Of a DNA stretch of 39,585 nt, positions 32,944-39,585 are shown one piece after another. The number at the start of each line of letters is the position of its first letter. The first letter of the stretch is position 1. This DNA comes from Microvirga zambiensis WSM3693 (GTDB lineage: Bacteria > Pseudomonadota > Alphaproteobacteria > Rhizobiales > Beijerinckiaceae): the NCBI RefSeq assembly GCF_016735695.1, contig NZ_JAERQD010000053.1:1-39585 (forward strand). The letters run 5' to 3'. Below the pieces are notes generated by a model that searched no databases, had not been told where the DNA came from, and worked only from the letters and a program-made list of their open reading frames with translations. A program made the position numbers and the translations under genes.

Positions 32944-33606
32944 TTGCACCGGCCGGCGACTGGACGCTTCGAGTATGATCGAGCTGAACTCTGGGCTGAT
33001 GGAGTTGTCCATGGCCTTGGCATCGCTCTCGGGCTTGCTGCCGTTGCGGTGCTCGTGGCTGCGATCCCACCCGACCCATCGGCATCAGACCTGATCCCGA
33101 GCCTGATCTACAGTGTCGCGGTGATGGCAGTGCTGGTGATCTCAGCCGCCTACAACCTGTGGCCGATCACACCTGTGAAATGGTGGCTGCGCCGCTTCGA
33201 CCACGCGGCAATCTTCGTCCTGATTGCGGGCACTTACACGCCGCTCCTCGTACGCATGGGCAGCGCGCTCGCGCCGCAGATCCTGATGGTTATCGTCTGG
33301 GCGGCTTCCACCGTCGGGATCGTTCTCAAGATAGCGCTGCCCGGACGCTTCGATCGCTTGTCGATCGGCCTCTACCTCCTGATCGGCTGGAGTGGGGTTG
33401 TCCTGTGGGATCATGTCCTAGCACTGCCAACCGCAACCCTTTGGCTGCTCGGCGCCGGCGCTGTGCTATATACCGCCGGCGTGATCTTTCACGTGTGGGA
33501 CAGCCTGAGATTTCAAAACGCGATCTGGCACGCCTTTGTGTTGGTCGCGACGGCTTGTCACTACGGCGCGGTGTTCTGCTCCGTTGCCATTGCCAAAAGC
33601 GCATGA
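32944..33606 (+). CDS. hemolysin III / PAQR-family membrane protein
   Basis: This is a 220-residue integral membrane protein with seven predicted helices. Hallmarks of the YqfA/hemolysin III group are the N-terminal AELWADGVVHGLGIALGLA (conserved H in the first helix), FDHAAIFVLIAGTYTPLLV (the D-H motif of the third helix) and the last-helix IWHAFVLVATACHYGAVF (H-x3/x10-H). The acidic and three histidine residues would form the metal site of the PAQR fold. No ATG is available in frame; TTG 32944 has AGGGG 7 nt upstream. Enzymatic activity of bacterial members is uncertain. Confidence 0.9.
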   Translation: MHRPATGRFEYDRAELWADGVVHGLGIALGLAAVAVLVAAIPPDPSASDLIPSLIYSVAVMAVLVISAAYNLWPITPVKWWLRRFDHAAIFVLIAGTYTPLLVRMGSALAPQILMVIVWAASTVGIVLKIALPGRFDRLSIGLYLLIGWSGVVLWDHVLALPTATLWLLGAGAVLYTAGVIFHVWDSLRFQNAIWHAFVLVATACHYGAVFCSVAIAKSA

Positions 33607-33801
33607 CGCTTCACTTTGAGTGTACCCTTCGCATACTGGCCGCATTGGACACCCCAAACAAGGCTGAACAATCCTTCATAGACCACGTTTTGACAAAGCC
33701 AGGATTAAGAAGAGTGGCTGATCGTCAGAGCAGCGGGCTCAGCCACCTTTTGTCAGGACACTGGTCCGCCGTCGACGGAGCGGTCAACGCTGCCCCGCTT
33801 G

Positions 33802-34308
33802 TCACCCCTCAGGTGTCTTCCAGGGCGCATAGGAGATGTAGGCCAAGCGCACGAACAGCAGCGTAAGTGTCCGCTGGACCGAGATCTCCATCGCTTTTGG
33901 CTCTCCGGTCGCGATATCATAGAGCAACTGGCAGGATTGGCCCGACAGGTCCTCGCGCGTCGCGATCCACAGCAGCTCGATGACGACTTGGCCTGGCGTG
34001 TGAGACACCGTATAGCCGCCAATTCTGTGAATAGCAGGAGCATTCCAGGATACCCACTTTTCTTTGCCCTCTCCATCGAGTTCGACATCGCCGACACCGG
34101 CAGCCCGCCCGCGAAAGCCGGGCCCACGGTCCTGAAACAGGCCGGTGAACGAGAAGCGCCGCCTCGGCGTGACAGGGATCAACGCGATCAACCGCTTTGC
34201 ATCCTCACGGGAAAAGGTCGGCCCATCCATCGTCAAGCGATCGAGGATTGCATGCGCCTCAAGCCGAGCCTCCATCGGAAGGTCTTGAGCGCTCACGCCC
34301 TTACTCAT
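33802..34308 (-). CDS. hypothetical protein coupled to pseudo-AAA+ copy 1
   Basis: This is a 168-residue soluble protein: MSKGVSAQDLPMEARLEAHA, RLTMDGPTFSREDAKRLIAL, RRRFSFTGLFQDRGPGF and a beta-rich second half (IGGYTVSHTPGQVVIELLWI, QSCQLLYDIATGEP). It is unrecognised. The start ATG 34308 overlaps the stop of the AAA-like gene by 8 nt and has GGGGAGG 6 nt upstream, so the two proteins are made together and may interact. The second AAA-like copy (37969) has no intact equivalent behind it. Confidence 0.65.
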   Translation of the reverse strand: MSKGVSAQDLPMEARLEAHAILDRLTMDGPTFSREDAKRLIALIPVTPRRRFSFTGLFQDRGPGFRGRAAGVGDVELDGEGKEKWVSWNAPAIHRIGGYTVSHTPGQVVIELLWIATREDLSGQSCQLLYDIATGEPKAMEISVQRTLTLLFVRLAYISYAPWKTPEG

Positions 34309-35281
34309 CGGTGGCCTCCCCGTCAGCGGAGAGACCCCGATTGGCGGCGAACGCGTCTATCACCCATTGCGGCGTCGCACTTTCGACCCGCAGGATGCGG
34401 ATGACATCATCGTCCAGGATGAACCTGACCGTACCAGCGCCGGAGGCTTTGATCTGCGCCAAACGATGGGAGAGGTTATCCCACGGCAACAGGAGAGCCG
34501 GAACGGTGGGCTCAGCCGTCGGGTCCATGGCATGGAGAAGGATGCGCGCGTCGAGCCCGCTTTCCTCCAGGACCAGCCCATGTGAAGCCACCAGAGCGGC
34601 AAGGCGCGCGTAGTAGGCATGGTTCCGTTCGCTCGTCGTGAGACGCTTCAGGCCGAAGGCGAAGTCGACGTGTCTGAGGAGCGAGGCGGAAAAGCCGGCA
34701 TCGACGAGAGCCTTGAGGCGCTCGACATGCAAGCGGGCCGGATCCGGGTCGGTGCGGGCGATCTCACCGATCTCCTCCTGAGCCAGCTCGGTGGTGAGGA
34801 TGAACATAGCATCAGCCAGTGAACGCAGCTTGCCGGCGTCATCGATAACGCAACCATGGCTCCCGATCCGCTCGAGGCGCGTGCGCAGGTTCGGGTGGGC
34901 TTGATCGATGTCCTGAAGCACGAACACGTCGTGAGGATTGTCCTTCAGGGCCTGCTGCAACGAGACCACTTCCGTCGCAACGGGGGACGACGAGAAGATC
35001 TGGTCGATATCCTCCCCTGGATTGCCGGCCAGCTTGTACAGGCCTCCCATGCTCCTCAGGGATTGAATGAGGCCACCGACTATATCGAGATGGCTTTCTC
35101 CGGCATTCGGACCGGTAATGAGGAAGACGCCAGGCCTGCGCTGTAGGGGGCCGAGCGCGATGTGGCTGTAGGTTATCAGGGCGAAGACCGCGACAGCTTC
35201 ATCCTGGCCGATGATGCGTTTCCTGGTGAGTTCGGCGAGGCTACGTATGACTTGTGCGGGATCGTCTTGAGGTGTGGACAT
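34301..35281 (-). CDS. ClpB D2-like pseudo-AAA+ protein, copy 1
   Basis: This is a 326-residue protein corresponding to the second AAA+ module of ClpA/ClpB. RIIGQDEAVAVFALITYSHI, PLQRRPGVFLITGPN and HVDFAFGLKRLT align with it. The Walker A is GPNAGESH (57-64) instead of GPTGVGKT. Walker B is FVLQDIDQAHP instead of LLDEIEKAHP. Sensor 1 is LTTE instead of MTSN, and the arginine-finger segment reads RHVD instead of NRID. ATP hydrolysis is therefore unlikely. It is paralogous to the gene at 37969. I start at ATG 35281 (MSTPQDDPAQ) because the paralogue starts in register there; the frame is open to 35590, but that is leader DNA. A leader element at 35421 is shared with copy 2. Confidence 0.8.
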   Translation of the reverse strand: MSTPQDDPAQVIRSLAELTRKRIIGQDEAVAVFALITYSHIALGPLQRRPGVFLITGPNAGESHLDIVGGLIQSLRSMGGLYKLAGNPGEDIDQIFSSSPVATEVVSLQQALKDNPHDVFVLQDIDQAHPNLRTRLERIGSHGCVIDDAGKLRSLADAMFILTTELAQEEIGEIARTDPDPARLHVERLKALVDAGFSASLLRHVDFAFGLKRLTTSERNHAYYARLAALVASHGLVLEESGLDARILLHAMDPTAEPTVPALLLPWDNLSHRLAQIKASGAGTVRFILDDDVIRILRVESATPQWVIDAFAANRGLSADGEATDE

Positions 35282-35823
35282 GGAATACGTCTCAATGAGG
35301 GTTGATGGTGAGTGTGGGCTGGCCCGCGTTGTGTGGGCCGCCCGTCGAAGGATCGACGATCTCACTCTCGTCCCAGGTGCTGCGCCGCTTCGGGCCAGCC
35401 TTGAGCGAGGCGTAGGTGTCCCTTTTTGGGATTTGTCTCGTCTTTCCTTCACCCGTCCGATAATCTTCCCGTCGTTCTCTCCTGGGATTGCTTCACCTCT
35501 CCTCATGACGTGTTCGGCACATACCGACCCTGTCGAAGGCAAGCAGCCGGCCGTATGATCGTCAGGGACATGCGACAGTGCCTTGCCCATTTAGATCCTC
35601 GCGATGTGCTGGACGAATGCCGCGCCGCAGGCTCTCAGGGTTGCGATGGACCCCAGCCGCGTCAGTAGCTCGGCTGCATCCCCAGCTCTGGGCGCGCGAA
35701 GAAACACTCCCCACACGTTTCCTCGCGTGGGGACGAAAGGCATCAATACGGCTCTCGCAACAGCCGACCTCGCGGATCACGCGAAAGCGATGAGCGTCAT
35801 GCTCCTCTGCAAATAGGGACCGG
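35282..35823 (-). other. leader region of pseudo-AAA+ copy 1
   Basis: These ~540 bp carry no convincing gene. They hold the element shared with copy 2 (35421-35461) and, just before the ATG, CATCAACCCT followed by GAGAC, also shared. The remaining part towards 35823 shows nothing recognisable. Confidence 0.5.
35421..35461 (-). promoter_or_regulatory. duplicated leader element, copy 1
   Basis: The 24 bases 35421-35444 are identical to 39094-39117 and the next ~17 are similar. On the gene strand the core reads GAGACAAATCCCAAAAAGG. It ends 140 nt before the start codon of copy 1 (142 nt for copy 2). It probably includes the promoter or an RNA leader structure; no standard sigma70 boxes were seen. 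Confidence 0.65.
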
Positions 35824-36408
35824 CTAGAGAGCCAATCCCGATACTGTGCCATCGCGCCCCACGAGGGCGATCCGAATGCCGGCCCGCCTGACCAGCGGCC
35901 TGCGCCGCCAAGTCTCCGCAAGCATGCGGAAGACAGGTGTATCGGGCACGGCTGCGACGACGATGTCATCGCCGCCGATATCGAACAGCAGCGCTTCTCC
36001 GAGCGCTGTCGTCAGCAGCGAATGCTCGGCGCGCCCTGGCTTCCGGGCCAATGATCCCTTGCTGCATTGTGCGATGATGCGGCGGCCGTCAACTGCGGCG
36101 ACCACGTCGCCCTCGCCAAGGCGCGAATGGACCCGTATCGTCTTGTCGCCGCGCCGGTAAGCGCCAGTCCAGACGTTGCGGGCGGTTTGCGGCTCCTTGG
36201 ATTGCTCCCATCCGGTCGAGGCCATAAAGCCACCGATGTCGAAGACGCCACCGTCGCCGACCTTGATGCCGGCCCCATCGATCGCGACGCCGGCCATGGC
36301 TCCGGAGGTGGGGAGTGATAGGATGAACTCGGCCAACCGCAGGGCCACCTCAGCCTCCGGCATTCGGTCGACCGGCAGACCGAGGTCCCGCAGAATCTGG
36401 TTCCTCAC
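35824..36408 (-). CDS. hypothetical protein
   Basis: This is a 194-residue soluble protein: MRNQILRDLGLPVDRMPEAE, ALRLAEFILSLPTS, a Gly-rich beta region (AGVAIDGAGIKVGDGGVFDI), then RVHSRLGEGDVVAAVDGRRI and DIGGDDIVVAAVPDTP. It is not recognised. The start is the GTG at 36408, without a good ribosome site; the frame stays open ~36 codons upstream without a start codon, so the 5' end may be truncated or misplaced. It lies upstream of the pseudo-AAA+ copy 1 leader on the same strand. Confidence 0.6.
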   Translation of the reverse strand: MRNQILRDLGLPVDRMPEAEVALRLAEFILSLPTSGAMAGVAIDGAGIKVGDGGVFDIGGFMASTGWEQSKEPQTARNVWTGAYRRGDKTIRVHSRLGEGDVVAAVDGRRIIAQCSKGSLARKPGRAEHSLLTTALGEALLFDIGGDDIVVAAVPDTPVFRMLAETWRRRPLVRRAGIRIALVGRDGTVSGLAL

Positions 36409-36686
36409 GATTTCGAACCCTGGCCGGCTACTTGCACCCTCATCGCCTGAGCTATCATTCGTCCGTATCGCCCCTGTGCTGGTGTCGGTTGCTCCAGCGC
36501 GCCCTCAAAGGATCCGCATTGGCGCCGCTGCCAATGGTATTGGCCAAGCTTACCTCGTCCTGTTGTCGAAATACGACACAGTCAATATTTCTGCTGCACC
36601 GGCCTAGTGTTGACGCATGGTTCATGTCTAGTGCGAACTCTCATTCAGAAGGCCGTAAGAGCCTGGGAATTATTGCGGGGTGTACC

Positions 36687-36962
36687 ATGAGCGACAAGCA
36701 GGCAAATCAATGCGGATCGGTGGCGAAGCTCCATCCCGTCAGCACCCCTCCGATCGATGAAAACACCGCCTCGATGATCGACCTGCTGCAGGAACATCTG
36801 CGGCTCGCTCGTGAAGGCAAGCTGCGCTCGCTTGCCGTGGTGTCCGTTTCCGCTGACGGATCGGCCATTGGCACCCAGTGGTCGTGCGATCCGGGTGATA
36901 TGGCCTCGCTGATCGGCAAGCTCACCGTCCTCACCCACGATCTCATGGCCGCCCGCAAGTAA
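36687..36962 (+). CDS. small conserved-looking hypothetical protein
   Basis: This is a 91-residue protein: MSDKQANQCGSVAKLHPVST, then ASMIDLLQEHLRLAREGKLR, SLAVVSVSADGSAIGTQWSC and a helix (LIGKLTVLTHDLMAARK). The second half resembles small phage- or plasmid-linked proteins in rhizobia. GGGG lies upstream of ATG 36687. The frame continues upstream to 36432 but reads like non-coding DNA. Function unknown. Confidence 0.7.
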   Translation: MSDKQANQCGSVAKLHPVSTPPIDENTASMIDLLQEHLRLAREGKLRSLAVVSVSADGSAIGTQWSCDPGDMASLIGKLTVLTHDLMAARK

Positions 36963-37218
36963 TTCCTTGGCCGGTCGCCACAGGGATAGTGGACATCGTC
37001 GGAATCATTTCGGCCAAATGCTTGATGTCTCTTGGTGAGAGCGCAGCCGCTGAAGAGGACCATGTCCTGCCAGGGGATCCCGCTCGTGTGTACCCTCTAC
37101 AGCGTATCAAGATCCCGCGCGGCGGCCGGTCGGCATCCAGAAAAGTTCTCTGAGTGCCCGAACTTCTCGTTGAGCTGGCCGTTCTCGGCTTAAGGCCAAG
37201 GTGTCTCGGAGAACGGTC

Positions 37219-37422
37219 ATGGGCGCTGATGACAACTCACCAAAGCGCGGCTTTGCCTCAATGAGCGAGGAGAGGCGTCGCGAGATCGCCAGCAAAGGCG
37301 GCAAAAGCGTCCCGGCTGAAAAGCGCCATTTCTCCCAGAACACTGCATCTGCCTCCCAAGCTGGCCGCAAGGGAGGCCAGAATTCACTTGGCCGCAGGAA
37401 GGATCGTCAAGGACAGGGCTAG
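37219..37422 (+). CDS. KGG-motif stress protein (GsiB/Con-10 type)
   Basis: This is a 67-residue hydrophilic protein with KGG-type motifs: RGFASMSEERRREIASKGGK and ASQAGRKGGQNS. The pattern (F-A-S-M-S-E-x-x-R-R-E-I-A-S-K-G-G) is that of small general stress proteins, mostly disordered. GGAG lies 7 nt before ATG 37219; an upstream GTG at 37201 is unlikely. It is often sigma-stress controlled, which fits the NepR-like gene at 13142, but no EcfG-type promoter was found upstream. Confidence 0.85.
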   Translation: MGADDNSPKRGFASMSEERRREIASKGGKSVPAEKRHFSQNTASASQAGRKGGQNSLGRRKDRQGQG

Positions 37423-37968
37423 TTCAAGCTAACTGGACCTGCCGATTGCCAGTCCTGTTAGGGCAGCATCCTTACGCGAGTGGTCATGTTATGAGAATGG
37501 AGAGCCTTGTGATGACACTAGAAGCTTCTCCAAGACGGCTCCTCTCAGCACGGTAAAACCCCGCATTACCGATTCAGAAATGGCGTGGAAGTCGGCCGCC
37601 TTCACACAGTGTAAGGCACCTGACTGCAAGCGGGCTACCCTCAATGCCGCCATATCCGACGGCGTTGCCACCGCTGCTTGAAACCACCGTCGGAACAGGC
37701 CCATCCTCAGGCAAAGCGTTGATGAGCCTGCTCAGTTCGCGGAGGTTTGCGCGGAAGCCTCCTCAGCACCGCCTTCACATGGTCCTTAACAGACTGTTGG
37801 CTGGGTTCAGGAGCGTCGATGCAATTGGCGTTCCGCAAATTCCGCGACATCTTCGGGATTTGGATCTCCAGGGCTCGTGCGTTTACGGGTATCGAAGTCA
37901 GGAAGGTTTGCCAGACACGACATGACGCATCCGGGATTATCACGGTGGGATCGCGGACGCCGATTCTG
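37423..37968. other. stretch downstream of pseudo-AAA+ copy 2
   Basis: This ~545-bp region has one weak candidate gene, 37489-37704 (-), 71 residues starting MGLFRRWFQAAVATPSDMAA, without a supporting ribosome site. In the position where copy 1 has its coupled 168-residue gene, only short frames remain. It may hold a decayed counterpart, but no clear similarity was seen. Confidence 0.35.
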
Positions 37969-38952
37969 TCACTGACCTGCCGTCTCGCCGTCAGGAGTGG
38001 ATGCCGGCTGAGCATCGGCAAGTGGGTTCGTTGCGTCCTGTGCCAATGGCTCGCCAACCGGAACGACGGTGATGATCCCCTCGCCCAGCACCAGCCGCAC
38101 CGTGTGAACGCCCGCGGCCTTCGCCTGCGCCAACCGCGCATCGAGCTCATCGCGCGGCAACAAGGCATCCTCGGGAGTGGGCTCGTTCGATGAGTCCATG
38201 GAATGAGCCAGGATCCGACCATCGATCCCACCTTCTTCCAGAATAAGGTCATGCGCGGCCACTTGCTCGGCAATGCTGCGGTAGTGCTCCAGAACGGCCT
38301 CGCCCGCGCTAAGAGTTCTCAGGGCAAACGCGGTATCAATGCTCTTGAGGAGTGAGGCCGGGAAGCCTGCGTCGACGAGGAGCTTCAGGCATTCCACATG
38401 CAGTCTGTCCGGATCCGGCTCGCTGCGGGCGATCTGTCCGATCGCATCCCGTGCGACCTCGGTGGTCAGGACAAAGATTGCCTCGGCCAAAGGAATCTTC
38501 TCGCCACCTTCATCGTCAATGAAGCCTTGGCTCCAGGCGGTCATGAGGGTCTTGAGAAGCTTGGGATGGGCCTTGTCGATATCCTGCAGAACGAACATGG
38601 CGGCCGGATTATCCCTCGCTGAGTGCAGCAGAGAGCGGACCTCGGTTCTACTGGATTGAGGTGTAAAAACATGGCCCAGGTCTTCGCCGTGACTGGAGGC
38701 CAGTTCATACCGTCCGCCGGTCTTACTGAAGGTGGCGGCAAGGCCAAACGGCAGCCCGAGATGGTCGTCGTCGAAATTCGGGCCAGCGACGAGGAAGATG
38801 CCGGGTCTGCGTTGCAGCGGGCTGAAGGCGATGTGTCGGCAGATTTCTGCCGCAAAGGCCGCGACAGCGGCATCCTGGCCGATCAGGAGCTTTCGGGATT
38901 GGGTGATGAGTTCGCGCATGGCCTCGTCAACGGTGAGGGAACGTGTCGACAT
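37969..38952 (-). CDS. ClpB D2-like pseudo-AAA+ protein, copy 2
   Basis: This is a 327-residue paralogue of the 34301 protein, collinear with it over the first ~290 residues (LIGQDAAVAAFAAEICRHIA, PLQRRPGIFLVAGPN, FVLQDIDKAHPKL, EPDPDRLHVECLKLLVDAGF). Its Walker A is GPNFDDDH (57-64), Walker B is LQDIDK, sensor 1 is LTTE and the arginine-finger region is KSID. All the catalytic positions differ from active ClpB, and the Walker B and sensor changes are the same as in copy 1. The C-terminus is acidic and Pro-rich. ATG 38952 follows AAGAGAC and lies 142 nt after the shared leader element. No ClpB N-domain or D1 module is present. Confidence 0.8.
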   Translation of the reverse strand: MSTRSLTVDEAMRELITQSRKLLIGQDAAVAAFAAEICRHIAFSPLQRRPGIFLVAGPNFDDDHLGLPFGLAATFSKTGGRYELASSHGEDLGHVFTPQSSRTEVRSLLHSARDNPAAMFVLQDIDKAHPKLLKTLMTAWSQGFIDDEGGEKIPLAEAIFVLTTEVARDAIGQIARSEPDPDRLHVECLKLLVDAGFPASLLKSIDTAFALRTLSAGEAVLEHYRSIAEQVAAHDLILEEGGIDGRILAHSMDSSNEPTPEDALLPRDELDARLAQAKAAGVHTVRLVLGEGIITVVPVGEPLAQDATNPLADAQPASTPDGETAGQ

Positions 38953-39585
38953 GAAGTGTGTCTCTTGGGGAAGGGTTGATGGGAGTGGGACTGGCGCTGC
39001 TGACGTGAGGGCCAGCCTGTTGCAGAAGGTGACGATGTCAGGCTCGGCCAGGCCGAAGCGCTCTGGTTCGGCTTTGCGCGAAGCGTGAGGTATCCTTTTT
39101 GGGATTTGTCTCGTCTTGTCCTACGCCCGTCTGATGCTCGTCCCATTCTTCGTCCTTGGGATCGTATCTTCTGGGGTCTTCTTCCTCCCCTTCCTCACTG
39201 GCGCCAACAGCGCCATGGTCCGTCAGAATGCCGGTTTGAAACCGGTATCGCAGGCGCCCCAGCTGAGATGCCTCTTGGCCAGGGCACGGCATTCAATCTG
39301 TGAAAGGATGATCGCCTACCCGATGGATGCGATCACTGAGCATCAATTAAGGAATGGCTCGAGATTCAGGTGTTGAGCACTTAGCAGTTGCGATGCTGTT
39401 GGTGGTGAAGCCAGGTTTCCCAAGGCCTCAATTGCCTTGTTCGCTGCAGATTGGATTTCAACTATCTGCCAGCCCTTGCTGACCACAAATCAACACGTCC
39501 AATGAAAAGCCGTGAGCCTTTCTAGGCTGATCAATCCATTAATAGAATTCGAACTTCAAAGCATAATCCAACCATGACGGGGGAA
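38953..39585. other. leader of pseudo-AAA+ copy 2 and window end
   Basis: The first ~165 bp form the leader of copy 2, with CATCAACCCT near the start codon and the shared element at 39094-39134. The rest (39135-39585) has no convincing gene. A frame at 39116-39376 (+) has a hydrophobic start but no ribosome site, and it overlaps the leader element. Confidence 0.45.
39094..39134 (-). promoter_or_regulatory. duplicated leader element, copy 2
   Basis: Positions 39094-39117 are identical to 35421-35444, followed by ~17 similar bases. It lies 142 nt before the start codon of the second pseudo-AAA+ gene, the same spacing (within 2 nt) as in copy 1. Confidence 0.65.

Noticed and set aside
36645..36938. 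97-codon minus-strand frame
   Set aside because: Shadow of the better supported + gene at 36687-36962.
39116..39376. 86-codon + frame with a hydrophobic N-terminus
   Set aside because: Starts with a non-ATG codon inside the duplicated leader element, no ribosome site; hydrophobicity likely comes from the T-rich strand.

Overview
The window looks like an accessory region (plasmid or integrated mobile element) of an alphaproteobacterium, most likely of the Hyphomicrobiales (Methylobacterium/Microvirga/rhizobial type). This is an inference. It rests on the moderately high GC, the families present (a NepR-like anti-sigma factor, an Hfq paralogue, DUF6880, a RES/Xre toxin-antitoxin, a KGG stress protein, small PRC-barrel proteins) and the density of gene relics. 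No rRNA, tRNA or CRISPR was seen. Names are assigned by reading motifs; no database search was run.

Layout. 1-7446: a relic of a DUF6880 gene, then a glycan-use locus. A GH78 alpha-L-rhamnosidase and a Tat-exported sugar-binding protein run leftwards, facing a TIM-barrel glycosidase-like gene and a two-winged-helix GntR regulator. No ABC permease or ATPase is present. 7447-13470: a patatin-like phospholipase with a membrane hairpin, several small hypothetical, exported or membrane proteins, a PRC-barrel protein with a clear terminator, and a NepR-like anti-sigma factor convergent with a 36-residue membrane peptide. 13758-18689: the intact DUF6880 gene, a three-gene operon containing a second-type Hfq, and a RecD2 helicase. 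19280-21819: an Xre/RES toxin-antitoxin pair, a truncated VapC, an IS256-type transposase fragment and debris.

21820-26814: an RP4-like DNA-processing module in the RP4 order: TraI-like relaxase and TraJ-like accessory protein (leftwards), a putative oriT with four helically phased repeats, then TraK-, TraL- and TraM-like genes plus a small fourth gene (rightwards). No coupling protein or mating-pair genes lie in the window, so it is either the DNA-processing half of a larger system or mobilizable only.

26815-32100 is a gene graveyard: a frameshifted autotransporter, an SRAP (HMCES/YedK) gene whose catalytic cysteine is out of frame, a second SRAP relic, and an RTX C-terminal scrap. Between them lie intact regulators (a LuxR-type protein with a degenerate receiver and an Xre repressor). 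32276-33606 holds two small proteins and a hemolysin III/PAQR membrane protein.

33802-39585 is the most unusual part. Two paralogous proteins of 326 and 327 residues are built like the ClpA/ClpB second AAA+ module, but Walker A, Walker B, sensor 1 and the arginine finger have all decayed, and in parallel positions. Each is preceded by the same leader, with a 24-bp identical element 140-142 nt before the start codon. One copy is translationally coupled to a 168-residue protein of unknown function. This pair of pseudo-AAA+ proteins with a shared leader is the best candidate for an undescribed system here.
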